A DNA stretch of 64,000 bases, taken from contig OZ004581.1 in NCBI GenBank assembly GCA_963924555.1, positions 2,108,001 to 2,172,000 on the forward strand. The letters are read 5' to 3'. This DNA is from Crambe crambe (Eukaryota; Porifera; Demospongiae; Poecilosclerida; Crambeidae). A program made the position numbers and the translations under genes. Within the stretch, counting starts at the first letter, position 1; the number at the start of each line of letters is the position of its first letter. Under the pieces are notes generated by a model. The model did no database searches. It had not been told where the DNA came from and was given only the letters and a program-made list of their open reading frames with translations. Of this stretch, positions 23,826 through 36,429 are shown piece by piece.

Positions 23826-23880
<55 letters not shown>
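23814..23880. repeat. CT microsatellite
   Basis: About 30 CT units with an early 'cactctcactct' interruption lie between two NLR pseudogenes. Confidence 0.95.
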
Positions 23881-23881
<1 letters not shown>

Positions 23882-23989
23882 AACATTCTTAATACCCACA
23901 CAACTTCCTTGGTTAATGGTTAAGTTAGATATAGCCTCATACCTAGGCCTTTTCTTCTGACTTATATAAGTTCTCAATGAAGAGTACCA

Positions 23990-24898
23990 TGTACCAACAC
24001 TTCCTTAATCTGTCTCAAATAGCTTTTGAATCAGTGATGGTATGAAAAGAGCTGAAGCGAAGTAGCTAATCTTTTTCTGCCAAGAGGCTTGGTTTCCTTG
24101 AGCTGTACATATTATCTTTCATCTCACTGTAGCTACAGGAATTCTTAGCCATCTAAATTACTACATTTCCCAGCTTCCCCGTTGACATGACAACCTAGTA
24201 GAGTGGTGATGAGCGTTGGAATGCAGTGTGGAGATTTTTAGCTGGTTTAATTGGTTTTGAATGCTTGAATGCCATTAATAGCTACTATGGCCTTTGTGAC
24301 TACTGAAGGAGAAAAATCAAAACTATCTTGCTATCTTTATGAAGCACAAATTGCTGAATTTGACTATGCAGCTATATACTTTTGGTCATGATAAACTATT
24401 AGCAAGAGACTTCCACTATTGAGTTGGACTCATTAGCTACTAGCTATACGTGATCATGAACTCATTAACAACTGTCCATTTATCCGTTGGTCGAATTGAC
24501 TCTTACAAGATCATTTCCTTGATGCATTGGCTCAACTCATCTCTCCGTCATCTGGGAAACTTAAAACTTTACACATTTCTTGGTTTAACCCTGAACATGG
24601 GTACTTCAATTCAAAACCATTGCTCTCTTTGGTGTTTGGATCTTCTTCCTTACAAGATCTCAGTGTCTTTATTAATAGCCCTTCTGTCCTTGGGTTACTT
24701 CAGGCAAATACTAATCTTATTCATGTAACCATTCAGTGTTATAACTGGACTGAAACTCGTTTCAGGTCTATAGCATGTGTACTGAAAAATAACACCACAC
24801 TTCAACATCTAGATATCATAATAGCTACTAAAAGAAATTCCTATTGCCAGGATTTATTTGTGATCGCTCGAATCACTTATTGTAGAGTTGAGCTATAG
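23990..24898 (+). pseudogene. Strongly decayed NLR fragment
   Basis: It is collinear with 22320-23560 of the preceding pseudogene (for example 'gatgagcgttggaatg', 'tttttagctggttta', SPSSGKLKTL, SSSLQDLSVFI, TLQHLDIII). It contains many stops and indels, several of which add 'agcta' words inside former codons. Only 24527-24898 stays open, covering LRR residues. It is the oldest-looking NLR relic in the window. Confidence 0.8.
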
Positions 24899-25946
24899 CT
24901 AGCTGATTCTGTTCCCTATACTAAAATTAATACTATGAAAAAGGTGGGAGCACGCTGATTGGTCAGAGCTGAACATGCACTTCAACAGTCTTAGAAACTT
25001 GTGTTTCTCCTGGCCCCAAGCAAAATGATGGTTGGCGGAGCTTCCTGCTGTGGTGCAGTGACATACATGCACATTATGTTTACTGCAGAGTTTTTTGTTG
25101 TTTTTTTCCAGAGAGCTAGCCATTATGGCCAACCACTTCAAGGTTTGGTTGGCTGTTTAGCAAACATAAAGCAAAAGCAATGAAGCATGAAATTAAGTAA
25201 TAGAGTAAACCATTGGCATATTTTGGCCCAAAGGGCCAACACAATGGTTGGCCACTTGTAATTTTACACGAAAAATGGCCAAAGGCCAGCAGTTATTAAA
25301 CTTTGGTACTGTCCAGTGTCTTCCATGATCCAGCTGCTGAACTGATCGACTAAGATACTGACATAAAAATTAATGAACCAGCTTTCAAAGCTTCTGACCA
25401 ATTCCTGCTCAACTCAGCTAGTAGTAATATGATAATATGATGCTAATGACAGCACTGATGATTCAGCACTTCAGTGGTTTCAGAAGCTTTTGCTCCTCTT
25501 CTTTTCTAACCTACACCATTCAACGTAAACCAGATAAAACATTTGTACTGGAGGGAGTCTACGAACGAACATGTTCAGAGTCACTGTCAACTTGCCAGCA
25601 TATGCTCATTTAATAAGTCTGTTGACACTTTTCATGTGGTTTCCACAGAGATATCACTTTTTGGAATTAATTATAGGTCGGAGTATAGCCAGTATGTGTC
25701 TACCTACCTGGCATGTTACTTTAAATCTGCATATGCGCATGCGCCTCGTTTGACTTTAAGCTTTCTATTTCAAAAATTACAAGCACAATAATACCGTAAA
25801 TGCGTATAAATAGAGTACTATTTTTAAAATTACACATTATCATAAATACGCATAAATAGATAGCACGCTTGCATGAACTTCGAGGAGGGGGAGAAGAAAG
25901 AAAAGGCCTGCAGACTTCTAGAACGGACTGCAGTATCATCTCAGTA
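24899..25946. other. Intergenic region and probable promoter of the kinase gene
   Basis: No gene is seen. Two TATA-like words in similar contexts, 'gcgtataaatag' (about 25803) and 'gcataaatagatagc' (about 25849), lie 100-150 bp upstream of the kinase ATG. They are the best promoter candidates, on weak evidence. A small inverted pair 'ttggccc...gggccaa' lies near 25220. Confidence 0.4.
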
Positions 25947-28900
25947 ATGGCGCAGGTACCTGCTGAACCAGTGGAACTAATGAACAATGAGAGCAGCGAT
26001 CCATCGAAATCGGGAGAAAAAAATGACGCACCCATTGCCGCCACCTTTTCTTCGAACTCTTGCTCTACGCACAGTGTACTGGACGCCCAGCTAGAAGCTC
26101 TCGCTCTGGGCAAGGACATGGCCGCTCTCAGCTACAACTGTGAGATATCTCGCTATTTCGAAGGCGCCGAGAGAGCCGAGAGGGATACACTGGAATCGAA
26201 TTTCACTGCTTATAAAAGCAAAGGTGGACCCGGTAGTCTACCAGGGACTGGAAGTAGTGTTGCCAGCGCAAGTGACCATAGTGAGGTATCTGGTTCCGAC
26301 TTTGAGAGTGATTCTGGTATTGAGAACTCGCATGCTGAAAACCAAAGTCCAGAACTGGGCGTGACCTTGCTATCCAAAAAACAGACTCGAGGGAAAGGGG
26401 TGGGGCCTTATATTGAGGTGATGCCCCACGATGATTTGGCAGTGACAGCTACGGGAGGTGCAGGAGATAACCAGTTAGAAGAGGGCTCCAGCGATATTCG
26501 GATTGATTCGTTTATTCAGTGTCTAGATAACAAGGTAAAAATGGGGTGGGGGGGGGGAGGGTGGGAGGGGCCATTATCCCCCCTAGCTCCCATGGGGAGA
26601 TTTTCAATTTGGGGGAAAAGGAGGTGTTTTGATTTTGTCTCTGGAAATAGAGACATACTGTACATACAGTTCAACTGTTCAACCCTCAAACCTAATAAAA
26701 CATGTTGATAGCAATTCTCTAGATAGTTATCTAAGCAGGACATTCAATTGGTGATTTTCCTCTTGAGTGAGGAACCCCAGAGGGTAGAGAAATGTTCCCA
26801 TTGGTCAGTATTCCTATGGATAACTAGTGAAGGGGTCTGTGGATTAGCAATTAGAGGAACGAATTAATGCTTTCATTAGAGGACTACTAGCTACATAAAA
26901 TTCTCATTTCGGGATGTTGGAATATTATTTTTATTGAAGGAATTCTAGTGTATCGGGGGGGAATATTCCGGAATATTATTTTCGTTGGCCAGGAGGAATT
27001 CTAGTGTGTCCATTTTAGGGGGGGGGGGGAAATGTTCAAGGGGTATATACTTAATTGCTGGATTATAGTGCAAGGGGGTTAATTTTCATTGGAAGAATAG
27101 ATTAACTTCGTGGGAGGTTTAGAATTAGAAGAATATTTCCTATTGGAAGAATGTAATTAGATAGGATTTGAGTACAGGGTTGTAACAAAATTAATGTTTC
27201 AGGAAAGAATAGAAACAATGTTCCCATTAATACAAAGATGCAGTTAGTATCCATTTCACATGGGAGCCACTCACTCACATAGAGTATGGAGGATTATGTA
27301 TCTAAAAATGGCTCCTTTCTTTTTGATGGTAAGAGAACAGGACTGACCGGTGTTTCAGAGTGTCAGTGCCGTCTGTTCCGTCGTAGGTACGTGTGTCACA
27401 CAATGTCTTAGAATTTTGACTTTAATTTTATGACAAGGAGAATGGGATGATGAAACATGCTACACATGTACAAATGCGTTATAGCGTTACCATGGATTTA
27501 TATGTATGTTCTATAAAGCCAAGTAGTATAACAAAGAGAGATTCATATTTCATGATTAATAGTATATTAAATGATTAGTTGGTCTAGTACTGTAAGGTGG
27601 GCCTTGTATGACACAGAACGATTCTCTTGTGTTTTAGTCATGTTTGCATTGTGTTTCAGTGAAACTGATATGTTTCTTTTGAGTTCTTGGCTAGGCAAAA
27701 GGTTATTGATGTTTATCTTCAGTTATGGATTTGCCTATTATCAAGATAACTTTCCTAATTCTTTTTCCTGATAACAAGTACAAATCAATGGCCTATCAAT
27801 ATTATGGTATCACTCCAGTTTTCCAAGAGAGAGAGAGAGACCTTATAATCACATGTCACTTCATACCAAGAAGTTTTCACCATTGAAATGCATACAAGCC
27901 ACTTAACAGTGGTCCTGTAGTGCATAAACTTTTCATATAAACAGAATAAATTGAATTCCCATGTTCTATGTTCACCAGATATCCCACATGCAGTATTGAG
28001 AGCTGCCAGAGTAACCACCCAAAGTTTGAGTAATTCACCACAAGGTTCCTTCATGAAATCCCCAAGCAATATTTATTTGACCTTTAAACTCTAACTATTG
28101 GATTCATGGATGACAGTTTGTGCAATAATTGGTCTATGAATATTCTAGGCTGCCCGACTGTAGCATTGGGGTGTGATGTATGGTGGGTGTGGCTTGTGCT
28201 CCTGAGGATGGTTACATAATCATTATGTCAGACCTCTTTAATCAATACATTTTTTTTTTTTAATCTGTCTTACGTATCAATTAATCCACCTCTGAAATAA
28301 GGAGCTTCTTCTTTTTTTTTTTCCCTCTGTAATTCACCCCTGAAATAGAACACCTCTTTCTTCTGGTCTCATAAGAGAATCTGCTTTATACACTAGCAAC
28401 TTGCATGGCCTTCAGAAACTCTTTCATCTTTAGTAAAGTAAGACCCGATAAAGATCGTGATAGAGATCCCTGTCTTAGTCCTTGTCTTAGTCTGTATCTG
28501 AGGATTCTATTTTCAACAACTTCAATAGTGTACAATTCACCTCCACTCTATTTATTTTTCATGGATAATACAATGTTGATGAAGCTACAAGCTTTTCACT
28601 ACTCTTGTTTTTAAGTGTGCCAAAAGTCGTTGCCAAAATACCCACTCCTCCCCAACCCCTTTCTGCCTTTTTGTGGACATCAGAAAGTGTGACACAGATA
28701 AGCAAGTATACGATATATTATTTCCTTCTGTCTGGACCCTTTTTCACTGTTTATTGCACTCAAGAATCTATTTCGGTGGACAGAAAGTGTCACACAGATA
28801 GTATTTCCTTCTGTCTGGACCTTTTCTATTTTGTGTAATTATGGTGGACAGAAAGTGTCACACAGATAAGTATTATAATCTGAACCTTTTAACTGTTTAT

Positions 28901-31900
28901 TGCACTAGAATCTATTTTATGGTGAACAGAAAGTGTCATACATTTCCTTCTATCTGAACTTTTTCTCAGTGGATCAGGAATCGTCATAATTATTGAACTC
29001 TTGCCATGGTCTTGACATTTTGTCAAAGGAGTCATAGTCCTCACTGATTATAATTATATATAGATCTTCATCCTCACCCCACAATGTTTTGCATTTCCCT
29101 AGTGCCTTATTTTCATTTATGTTTGCATGCATGTGATCCCTCCGTGTGATGCTCGAGCTTGTTCAGGGTCCTCTCTAGAATTTATTGAAGGCATAGGGGT
29201 AAGACCATGAAGGAGAGGATTATGAGTGTTCTGAGATGGACTTCCAGTCTGTCTCAGTCCTACTTCAAAAATGAGTTGGATAATGTATGCATGCATTCAC
29301 TCTAAAGTTCAGTAGGTATCCAGGATGTTAGGAGACATATTATAGGGCATGTAAATATATAAGTTACTGCAGACTTCAAGGCTGGCTCAGTCACCAGTAT
29401 AGTAGGAAGGCATAGTGGTAAGACATCAGGCTTAGGGGGAGAACCCTGCTTATGATTCTGCATAGTGGTAAGACATTAGGCTTAGGGGGAGAACCCTGCT
29501 TGTGATTCTGCATAGTGGTAAGACGTTAGGCTTAGGGGGAGAACCCTGCTTATGATTCTGCATAGTGGTAAGACATTAGGCTTAGGGGGAGAACCCTGCT
29601 TATGATTCTGCATAGTGGTAAGACATTAGGCTTAGGGGGAGAACCCTGCTTATGATTCTGCATAGTGGCAAGACATTAGGCTTAGGGGGAGAACCCTCCT
29701 TATGATTCTGCATAGTGGTAAGACATTAGGCTTAGGGGGAGAACCCTGCTTATGATTCTGCATAGTGGTAAGACATTAGGCTTAGGGGGAGAACCCTGCA
29801 TAGTGGCAAGACATTAGGCTTAGGGGGAGAATCCTGCTTATGATTCTGCATAGTGGAGGCTTAGGGGGAGAACCCTGCTTATGATTCTGAGTATAGCTTC
29901 CTCATTCCGAAGTTCTTTGGCACTTTTATGTACATATGTATAATAGAATTTATTATGTAGCAGCGATTCTGGTGGGATGTACAGATTAAAGTTTGCATGC
30001 TTACAGGGATGTTAGTTGAAGAAGTGCTTGTAAGGCTTTTGTTGCTATGTTAGAGAGCAAGCTGATACACGCAGATTGACTTTGATGTAGGTAACTAGCT
30101 ATCCCTATTGGATCCTCTTAGAGTGGACTTATTGAAGTGCAAAAACCTTAATAATCCAATAATAGAGTGTAGTATCGCGTAACCACACCCTTTACCAACT
30201 CAATGATCTGGTAAACATTGATAGCAGAGTGGTTCTTGTAAACTAGCCAAGCATTAAAAAGAGGTTTATAATAATATTCATTACGTGTCACCCACTATCA
30301 TTCAATCAACACTCTGAAAACAGAATTTACCAGACCTTGAGTTGGTACACAGACTAATATTGTTCCTAAAAAATGCAGAGGACCGGCCACCCTGTTTGGA
30401 TAACAAAGAAAGTGGGCTGGGTCTATGGTATTAATTGAATTATTATTCTCATGAATATACTTAAGCAGTTGTATAGGGGAAAGACTCTGGTTACTGTATG
30501 TGTTGCCCAGTAGTCATTGCTGTCCTGATTAGAGAGGGGACCAGGAAAAGAAGAGTCCAATTAGAGAGGTGTCCTGGAGTGGCACCTTTACAGTGGAATC
30601 TCTCATTGAATGCAGACACCTTTTGGGACCAGGAAAGAATGTGTCCTGATTAGAGAGGTGTCACTTATTAAATAAAGGGAGTGATTAGAAATGGTGTGCA
30701 CATGATTAAAGAAAGTGTGTTTGTATTTGAGCCAAAAAGACAGTCTTTTGAGTGGTGAATGGTATGATCCTTACTTGGAAAGTTCATACTGATAGTAAAA
30801 GGTGAATGTGTGCATTGATAACACTAATGAACTGTTGCTAAGGGAAATTTTGCCTTTGTATGGGACTAAATGCATGTCCTGATATAGAGGGTATCTTTAA
30901 TACACAGTGAGAGGTTCCACTGTGTTAGTATGGAACTAGAACAAGTGTCCTGGATATGGAGGGTGTCCTTAAATACAGAGAGTCCACAGTGAGAGATTCC
31001 ACTGTGTTAGTATGGGACTAGAACAAGTGTCCTGGATATGGAGGGTGTCCTTAATACAGAGAGTCCACAGTGAGAGGTTCCACTGTGTTAGTATGGGACT
31101 AGAACAAGTGTCCTGGATATGGAGGGTGTCCTTAATACAGAGAGTCCACAGTGAGTGTTAGTATGGGACTAGAACAAGTGTCCTGGATATAGAGGGTGTC
31201 CTTAAATACAGAGAGTCCACAGTGAGAGGTTCCACTGTGTTAGTATGGGACTAGAACAAGTGTCCTGGATATGGAGGGTGTCCTTAATACAGAGAGTCCA
31301 CAGTGAGAGGTTCCACTGTGTTAGTATGGGACTAGAACAAGTGTCCTGGATATAGAGGGTGTCCTTAATACAGAGAGTCCATAGTGAGTGTTAGTATGGG
31401 ACTAGAACAAGTGTCCTGGATATAGAGGGTGTCCTTAATACAGAGAGTCCACAGTGAGTGTTAGTATGGGACTAGAACAAGTGTCCTGGATATAGAGGGT
31501 GTCCTTAATACAGAGAGTCCACAGTGAGAGGTTCCACTGTGTTAGTATGGGACTAGAACAAGTGTCCTGGATATAGAGGGTGTCCCTTAAGGCGGCGGGT
31601 ATGCGCTTGCTCATGAATAATTCATGAGTTAATGAGGCGAGTAGTTGCACCGACTATGAGATGGTATAGTTGAAAAATACAGTTTCATACTGACTAGCAC
31701 TTCCTACTCTACATCTGAGGGCAAACCAGACACTCGAGAACACTACCGTTGCAGAGAAACTCAACCGCTAAGCAGCCATACCTCGATCGATTTTTTGACG
31801 TCAATTTTCTCGAACTACAGGCTTGTGATGACTGTCTTTTGTGCTTATTCCAGTTGTATAAACCAAGATGCAGGGCGGCACGGAGAGATTTTAGCCAGAA

Positions 31901-33163
31901 AAGCCAACACTCCTGAATTTTGATCGCTCTTAGCCGTCGATTGAACGATCGATGGGCCATAGCTCTCGCGTACAGTGGCTTCTTTTCAAAATCTCTCTGT
32001 CTGGCCCTGCCCACTGGTTCATATAATAAGAAAAAGTACAAAATACGGTCAGCACATGGCTGCAGTTTGAGAAAATTGACGTCAAAAAATCGATCGAGGT
32101 ATGGCTGCTTAGTGGTTGAGTTTCTCTGCAACGGTAGTGATCTCAAGTGTCTGGTCTGCCCTCAGTTGTAGAGTAGGAAGTGTTAGTCAGTATTAAACTG
32201 TAGTTTTCAACTGTACCATCTCATAGTTGGTGCAACTACTCGCCTCATTAACTCATGAATTATTCATGAGCAAATACCTACCCGCCACCTTAATACAGAG
32301 AGTCCACAGTGAGAGGTTCCACTGTGTTAGTATGGGACCTGGATATAGAGGGTGTCCTTATACAGAAAATCCACAGTGAGACTGTGTTAGTATGGGAGGG
32401 TGTCCTTAATACAGACAGTGAGAGGTTCAACTGTGCTAGTGTGGGACTAGAACAAGTGTCCTGGATATTGAGGGTGTCCTGAATACAGAAAATATCAACA
32501 CGTCCTTTCTGAGTTTCTAAACATCTGTTGAAGTATGTATGTGTATTTCGAAAGTTGATGCTTTCACTTTTGCAGGTGGACAGGGAGAGTCTAACCGAGG
32601 AGGCATTGGAGCTGCTCAGACTCATTCCCAATGGCTACATTCCCCTCCCACACCAAGTGGGTGGCCACAGACACGTAGATGGAAAATTAGGTAAAGGGGC
32701 ACCTCCAAAAATAGATTACTTCGATATTACGTTTAGCCCTGTAAGAGGCTAACTCTTTTTAACTGAACAAATCCTTAATTGATACTGGCACTGAAATTCC
32801 TAATGTGTGTGACAATGTGTAATTTAAACTTCATTCCTTTTGGTTAGCAGGTATAGTGTGGGACCTTATGTGTGTGTTTAATAGCATCTTCTTCTCTGAG
32901 TTCTAGTTAAATATGCACCCTTTCAAGTTCCGAAAACTTCGTTCATTTAGGGTTTTTGCGCCGAGTCGGTCAGAGGGACATTGTGCTGAAGCCAGTCCCT
33001 GCCCAGAAAGGGCCGAGGGAGGTGCTTTTCTACAAGAGTGTTTTTGGTTCCCACTTCGGAGATGTTTCGAAGGACCTGATAGTTCTGAAGGAGCTGGTTC
33101 CCAAGTATTACGGGACACATGATATAGTCGACAGAGCAGGACAAATACGTATCCTAATCCTCG

Positions 33164-33203
<40 letters not shown>

Positions 33204-35502
33204 GCATAATTTTAATGTACTCCTCAATAAGTGTCCACAATAGAGAGGTTCCACTGTACTTTAGTGCATCATTCGACCTCTGTATTGAGGACACCTCTAT
33301 ACTAAGGACAATTTCCAAGATCCCAAAGTGTCCACAGTGACTCGAGGTTGGTCCTTAACATTCCATTACCCGTCAGACAAGTTTATCAAGCTTGAAGACA
33401 TAGTAAGCAGGTTTCACAAGCCATGCATCATGGACGTCAAGATGGGGAGAAGGGTGTGGGATGACTTCGCCCACCAAGACAAGATTGATCGGGAAAAGAA
33501 GAAATACCCCCAGCAAGAGGTCTTGGGGTTCAGGATCATCGGAATGAGGGTAAGTTCATTAAGGGTTAATTGGGAGGAGCTGTGGTTGTGGTAGGTACGT
33601 GGGGTACCTCCAGCAAGAGTATACAGAAATCATCGGGAATAAGTAACTTTGGCCACCAGGTGCCTCTTTTTGGGGGCAAATGTTGACATAGATCTCTAAT
33701 TTCTAGCAGAGCTGGCCGCTCATCATGTTCCAATTAAATTTCAATGATCTCGAGTTTTATCGGTAGGGTAACCTTTGAACTCATCAGCCCAAGTGGGATG
33801 AAAGGTCTGATCTGAAAGATATTGCAGCCTAGCTATGAGCTTTAATGTGACCGGTGATCGAATTGGCTCTCAAGTCTTGTCATAATTATTATTATAACTT
33901 CTCAAAACTGTGTCTGCTTTGACATAACTCAGCTGTTGTGTTTCCCTTATTTTTTTGTTTATTTTTCATGTGTTGCTATGAGAATGTTATGGGCTTAAGC
34001 ATTTGTTTATCTTGCCTGTCAGCTGTCATATGGGTATCATTTCCATGACCTTTCACCCACAAAATTTTTTTTCTAAATAGAGCGCACTTATGAATTCTAA
34101 ATAATGCACATCTATTATATATAGTATTAGGTAATGGTCATCAAAGTATAAATGACTAAGTATGCTTGCAGGTGTATAGAAGTGCTACAGATGACTACAT
34201 ATATTATGACAAGGAGTATGGTCGCAGTGTCTCTGTCACTGGAGCTCTCGATGGTATGTATGCTGAGAAGAGATAGTGTCCTGATTATAGAGGTTAAAGC
34301 GTCCTGATTATAGAGATTAAGTGTCCTGATTATAGAGGTTAAGTGTCCTGATAATAGAGGTTAAGCATTCTGATTATAGAGGTTAAGTGTCCTGATAATA
34401 GAGGTTAAGTGTCCTGATAATAGAGGTTAAGCATTCTGATTATAGAGATTAAGTGTCCTGATTATAGAGGTTAAGTGTCCTGATAATAGAGGTTAAGTGT
34501 CCTGATAATAGAGGTTAAGCATTCTGATTATAGAGATTAAGTGTCATGATTATAGAGGTTAAGTATCCTGATTATAGAGGTTAAGTGTCCTGATAATAGA
34601 GGTTAAGTGTCCTGATAATAGAGGTTAAGCATTCTGATTATAGAGATTAAGTGTCCTGATAATAGAGGTTAAGTGTCCTGATAATAGAGGTTAAGCATTC
34701 TGATTATAGAGATTAAGTGTCCTGATTATAGAGGTTAAGTATCCTGATTATAGAAGTTAAGTGTCCTGATTATAGAAGTTAAGTGTCCTGATTATAGAGG
34801 TTAAGAGTCCTGATTATAGAAGTTAAGTGTCCTGATTATAGAAGTTAAGTATCCTGATTATAGAGGTTAAGAGTCCTGATTATAGCTCTGGGTTACCTCT
34901 GGATGGCGAGTTTGTAAAGATTGGAGTCCACAATTGAGTGTATGTACAGTAGAACCTCCAAATAACGGGCAACTGAAATTTATTCAGATGTCATTTAATA
35001 CACAAAGTATTAGCTATGGTGGGACAGCAACAAGTGTCCCTTACAAAGAGGTGTCCTTTATTCAGAGTGTTCATTATGTCGGAGGTTCCACTGTATTCCA
35101 TTGTGACGTGCAATCATCTTTGACACTGCATGTTCAAAAGACTTTATTTCCATTTCTCACTTTTCTAACTATACAGCTCTTGACAAGTTCTTTAATGATG
35201 GAGAGACGGAACGAAACGATGTGATTGGTCCAATCGTGGAGCGTCTGTACTACTTTGTCCACTGGTTGGAAGAACAAAAACTTTTCAAACTCTTTGCCAC
35301 TTCACTTATCATAGTCTACGAAGGCGACACAAAACGACCAATCAGAAAACCCAAAGATCTCTTGGACATACGACTTGTTGACTTTGCCCACGCCTATGAA
35401 CGTAGTAAGGATGATGGATACGAACCTGACTACAATACTCTTTTCGGCCTTAGGAACTTGATCAAGAACTTAGAACGTTTGAATGGAATGGGCAAGTATT
35501 GA
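25947..35502 (+). CDS. IPMK-like: Inositol polyphosphate multikinase-like kinase (IPMK/IP3K superfamily)
   Basis: Six exons (25947-26534, 32576-32690, 32951-33148, 33377-33549, 34172-34253, 35177-35502) join in frame into 493 aa. The first in-frame ATG is at 25947. Residues 1-196 form an acidic, Ser-rich extension with no known domain. The kinase part shows IPNGYIPLPHQVGGH (substrate-site entry), the family hallmark PCIMDVKMG at 316-324 (PxxxDxKxG, inositol phosphate binding), TSLIIVYEG at 427-435 (the SSLL-like ATP/metal motif) and RLVDFAHAY with Asp454 (the IDF-like metal site). DDFAHQDKI and MRVY after the hallmark favour IPMK over IP6K or ITPK. IPMK phosphorylates IP3 to IP5 and feeds IP6 and pyrophosphate synthesis, in nucleus and cytosol. 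The 6-kb first intron and the fifth intron are full of minisatellites. The exon 3/4 junction gives GQIHKFIKLEDI; it is the least certain join. Confidence 0.9.
29411..29890. repeat. 50-bp minisatellite in kinase intron 1
   Basis: About nine and a half near-identical direct units of 50 bp start with 'catagtggtaagacattagg'. The last two are shortened. The unit contains 'gaaccctgcttatgattctg'. It is non-coding. Confidence 0.95.
30590..32480. repeat. 81-bp minisatellite in kinase intron 1, split by an insertion
   Basis: Units of about 81 bp contain 'gtgtcctggatatggagggt', 'ccttaatacagagagtccac' and 'gaggttccactgtgttagta'. About ten units run to 31586 and more decayed ones resume at 32294. Several units lack the 'agaggttccactgt' block. 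The unit words resemble the ends of the TA-flanked mini-transposon at 34947. Confidence 0.9.
31591..32289. mobile_element. 699-bp foldback element with TTAA target duplication
   Basis: Long inverted arms of roughly 240 bp run from GGCGGCGGGTA (31591) and, inverted, from GGTGGCGGGTA (end at 32289), with about 150-200 bp between them. TTAA flanks both ends (31587-31590 and 32290-32293). The host is the 81-bp minisatellite, whose uninterrupted units read 'gtgtccttaatacag' at this site, so the empty site is visible next door. TTAA duplication is used by piggyBac and Kolobok elements; the superfamily is not resolved. Similar open frames on both strands (31709-32146 minus, 31920-32171 plus) are reflections of the palindrome, not genes. 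Confidence 0.9.
33161..33204. repeat. GTT trinucleotide repeat
   Basis: About fourteen GTT units lie in the kinase intron right after exon 3. Confidence 0.95.
33205..33345. repeat. Dispersed 'gaggttccactgta' repeat copy
   Basis: The sequence 'gtccacaatagagaggttcc' followed by 'cctctgtattgaggacacct' recurs at 39700-40130 (inverted) and several times at 51000-52085. It has no coding content. Confidence 0.8.
34265..34885. repeat. 22-bp minisatellite in kinase intron 5
   Basis: About 28 units of 'gtgtcctgattatagaggtt' plus 'aa' fill most of the intron. Variants carry 'gcattctg', 'ataatag' or 'agaagtt'. Confidence 0.95.
34947..35093. mobile_element. 147-bp MITE with TA duplication
   Basis: CAGTAGAACCTCC at the left end and GGAGGTTCCACTG at the right are inverted copies with one mismatch. 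TA flanks both sides (34945-34946, 35094-35095). The interior contains 'gtgtcccttacaaagaggtg', related to the words of nearby minisatellites. The ends resemble pogo/Tc1-type mini-transposons; the class is inferred. Confidence 0.8.
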
Positions 35503-35690
35503 GTGTCTCCCCCCTACTAGCTACTTATTTCACTTATCCTCCAAAGAAGGGAAAAAAATATTTTTTTATACAATGTTGCTCTGATGCTGTATTGTATATG
35601 CAATTAGGAGATTATAATTACTTTATTGTGTTATTGATTATCTACTATGCAAATTATTGTGTTTGTGCTCTAAGCTGGATACATGTAGTT

Positions 35691-35693
<3 letters not shown>

Positions 35694-35755
<62 letters not shown>
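35694..35755. repeat. CT microsatellite 3' of the kinase gene
   Basis: About 30 CT units. Confidence 0.95.
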
Positions 35756-35757
<2 letters not shown>

Positions 35758-35888
35758 ATTTCTTCGTTAGTTACATTCCATTCTGATAGGAGTAATTGAA
35801 GACCTGTAGTACTTTTTTTTCATTTGGTTGTAATGCATCCAAGCTGTAAGCTGTATCCCCAATTCCTCATTTTCCTTTCAATTGTTTT

Positions 35889-35892
<4 letters not shown>

Positions 35893-35959
<67 letters not shown>

Positions 35960-35962
35960 GCT
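35893..35962. repeat. Second CT microsatellite 3' of the kinase gene
   Basis: About 34 CT units, with one slip ('tctcctct') at 35942-35946. Confidence 0.95.
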
Positions 35963-36138
35963 CGCTCATAATTATCTTTTCTTTTTTTTGAGACTAGCTA
36001 CTACTTTGCTGTCACTTGAAATACCCATCTTTTATTCTTGTTGAAAATAATTTCAATCTGCTTTATTCAACAATGATGTACTGAAGCATGTGTATAAGCT
36101 TTGGACTATTAAATATTTTCATTGGGGGTCTAGGTGAT

Positions 36139-36253
36139 AAGCTTGAGGAGTCCCGGTGATGTTTTTTAATTCTGGCCTCACGACTTTTAATACAAGTATT
36201 TGCAAGTATCTTGAAAGTGATACCAGAATAAAAACATCACCAGGACTCAAGCT
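36139..36253. repeat. Inverted repeat, about 115 bp
   Basis: The arms 36139-36174 (AAGCTTGAGGAGTCCCGGTG onward) and 36222-36253 (inverse) are near-perfect inverted copies separated by about 47 bp. It lies between the kinase gene and the next gene and could be a small foldback element or a transcript hairpin. Confidence 0.75.
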
Positions 36254-36429
36254 TAAGTTAGATTTCAATAATAGCTGTTTATGCCTCAGGGGACCAATGA
36301 TTGTATTCTCTTGACAATAGCTATAGGCTATTAGCTAGTACAGAGATGGTTGACCGGTTGTTTCAAGCGAGCAAAATAATATACTGTCATGGCACAAATG
36401 CAATGGGAATATGGTAAAGGGTCGTCTAC

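Noticed and set aside
26516..28838. Short frames in the first kinase intron
   Set aside because: None has domain features or plausible splice phases with the kinase exons.
29411..29890. Regular 50-bp direct repeats considered as a CRISPR-like array
   Set aside because: The whole unit repeats with no variable spacers, and it lies in an intron of a spliced animal gene, so it is a minisatellite.
31709..32171. Two similar frames on opposite strands with shared KLTSKNRSRYGCL
   Set aside because: The likeness comes from the palindromic arms of the TTAA foldback element, not from a gene family.
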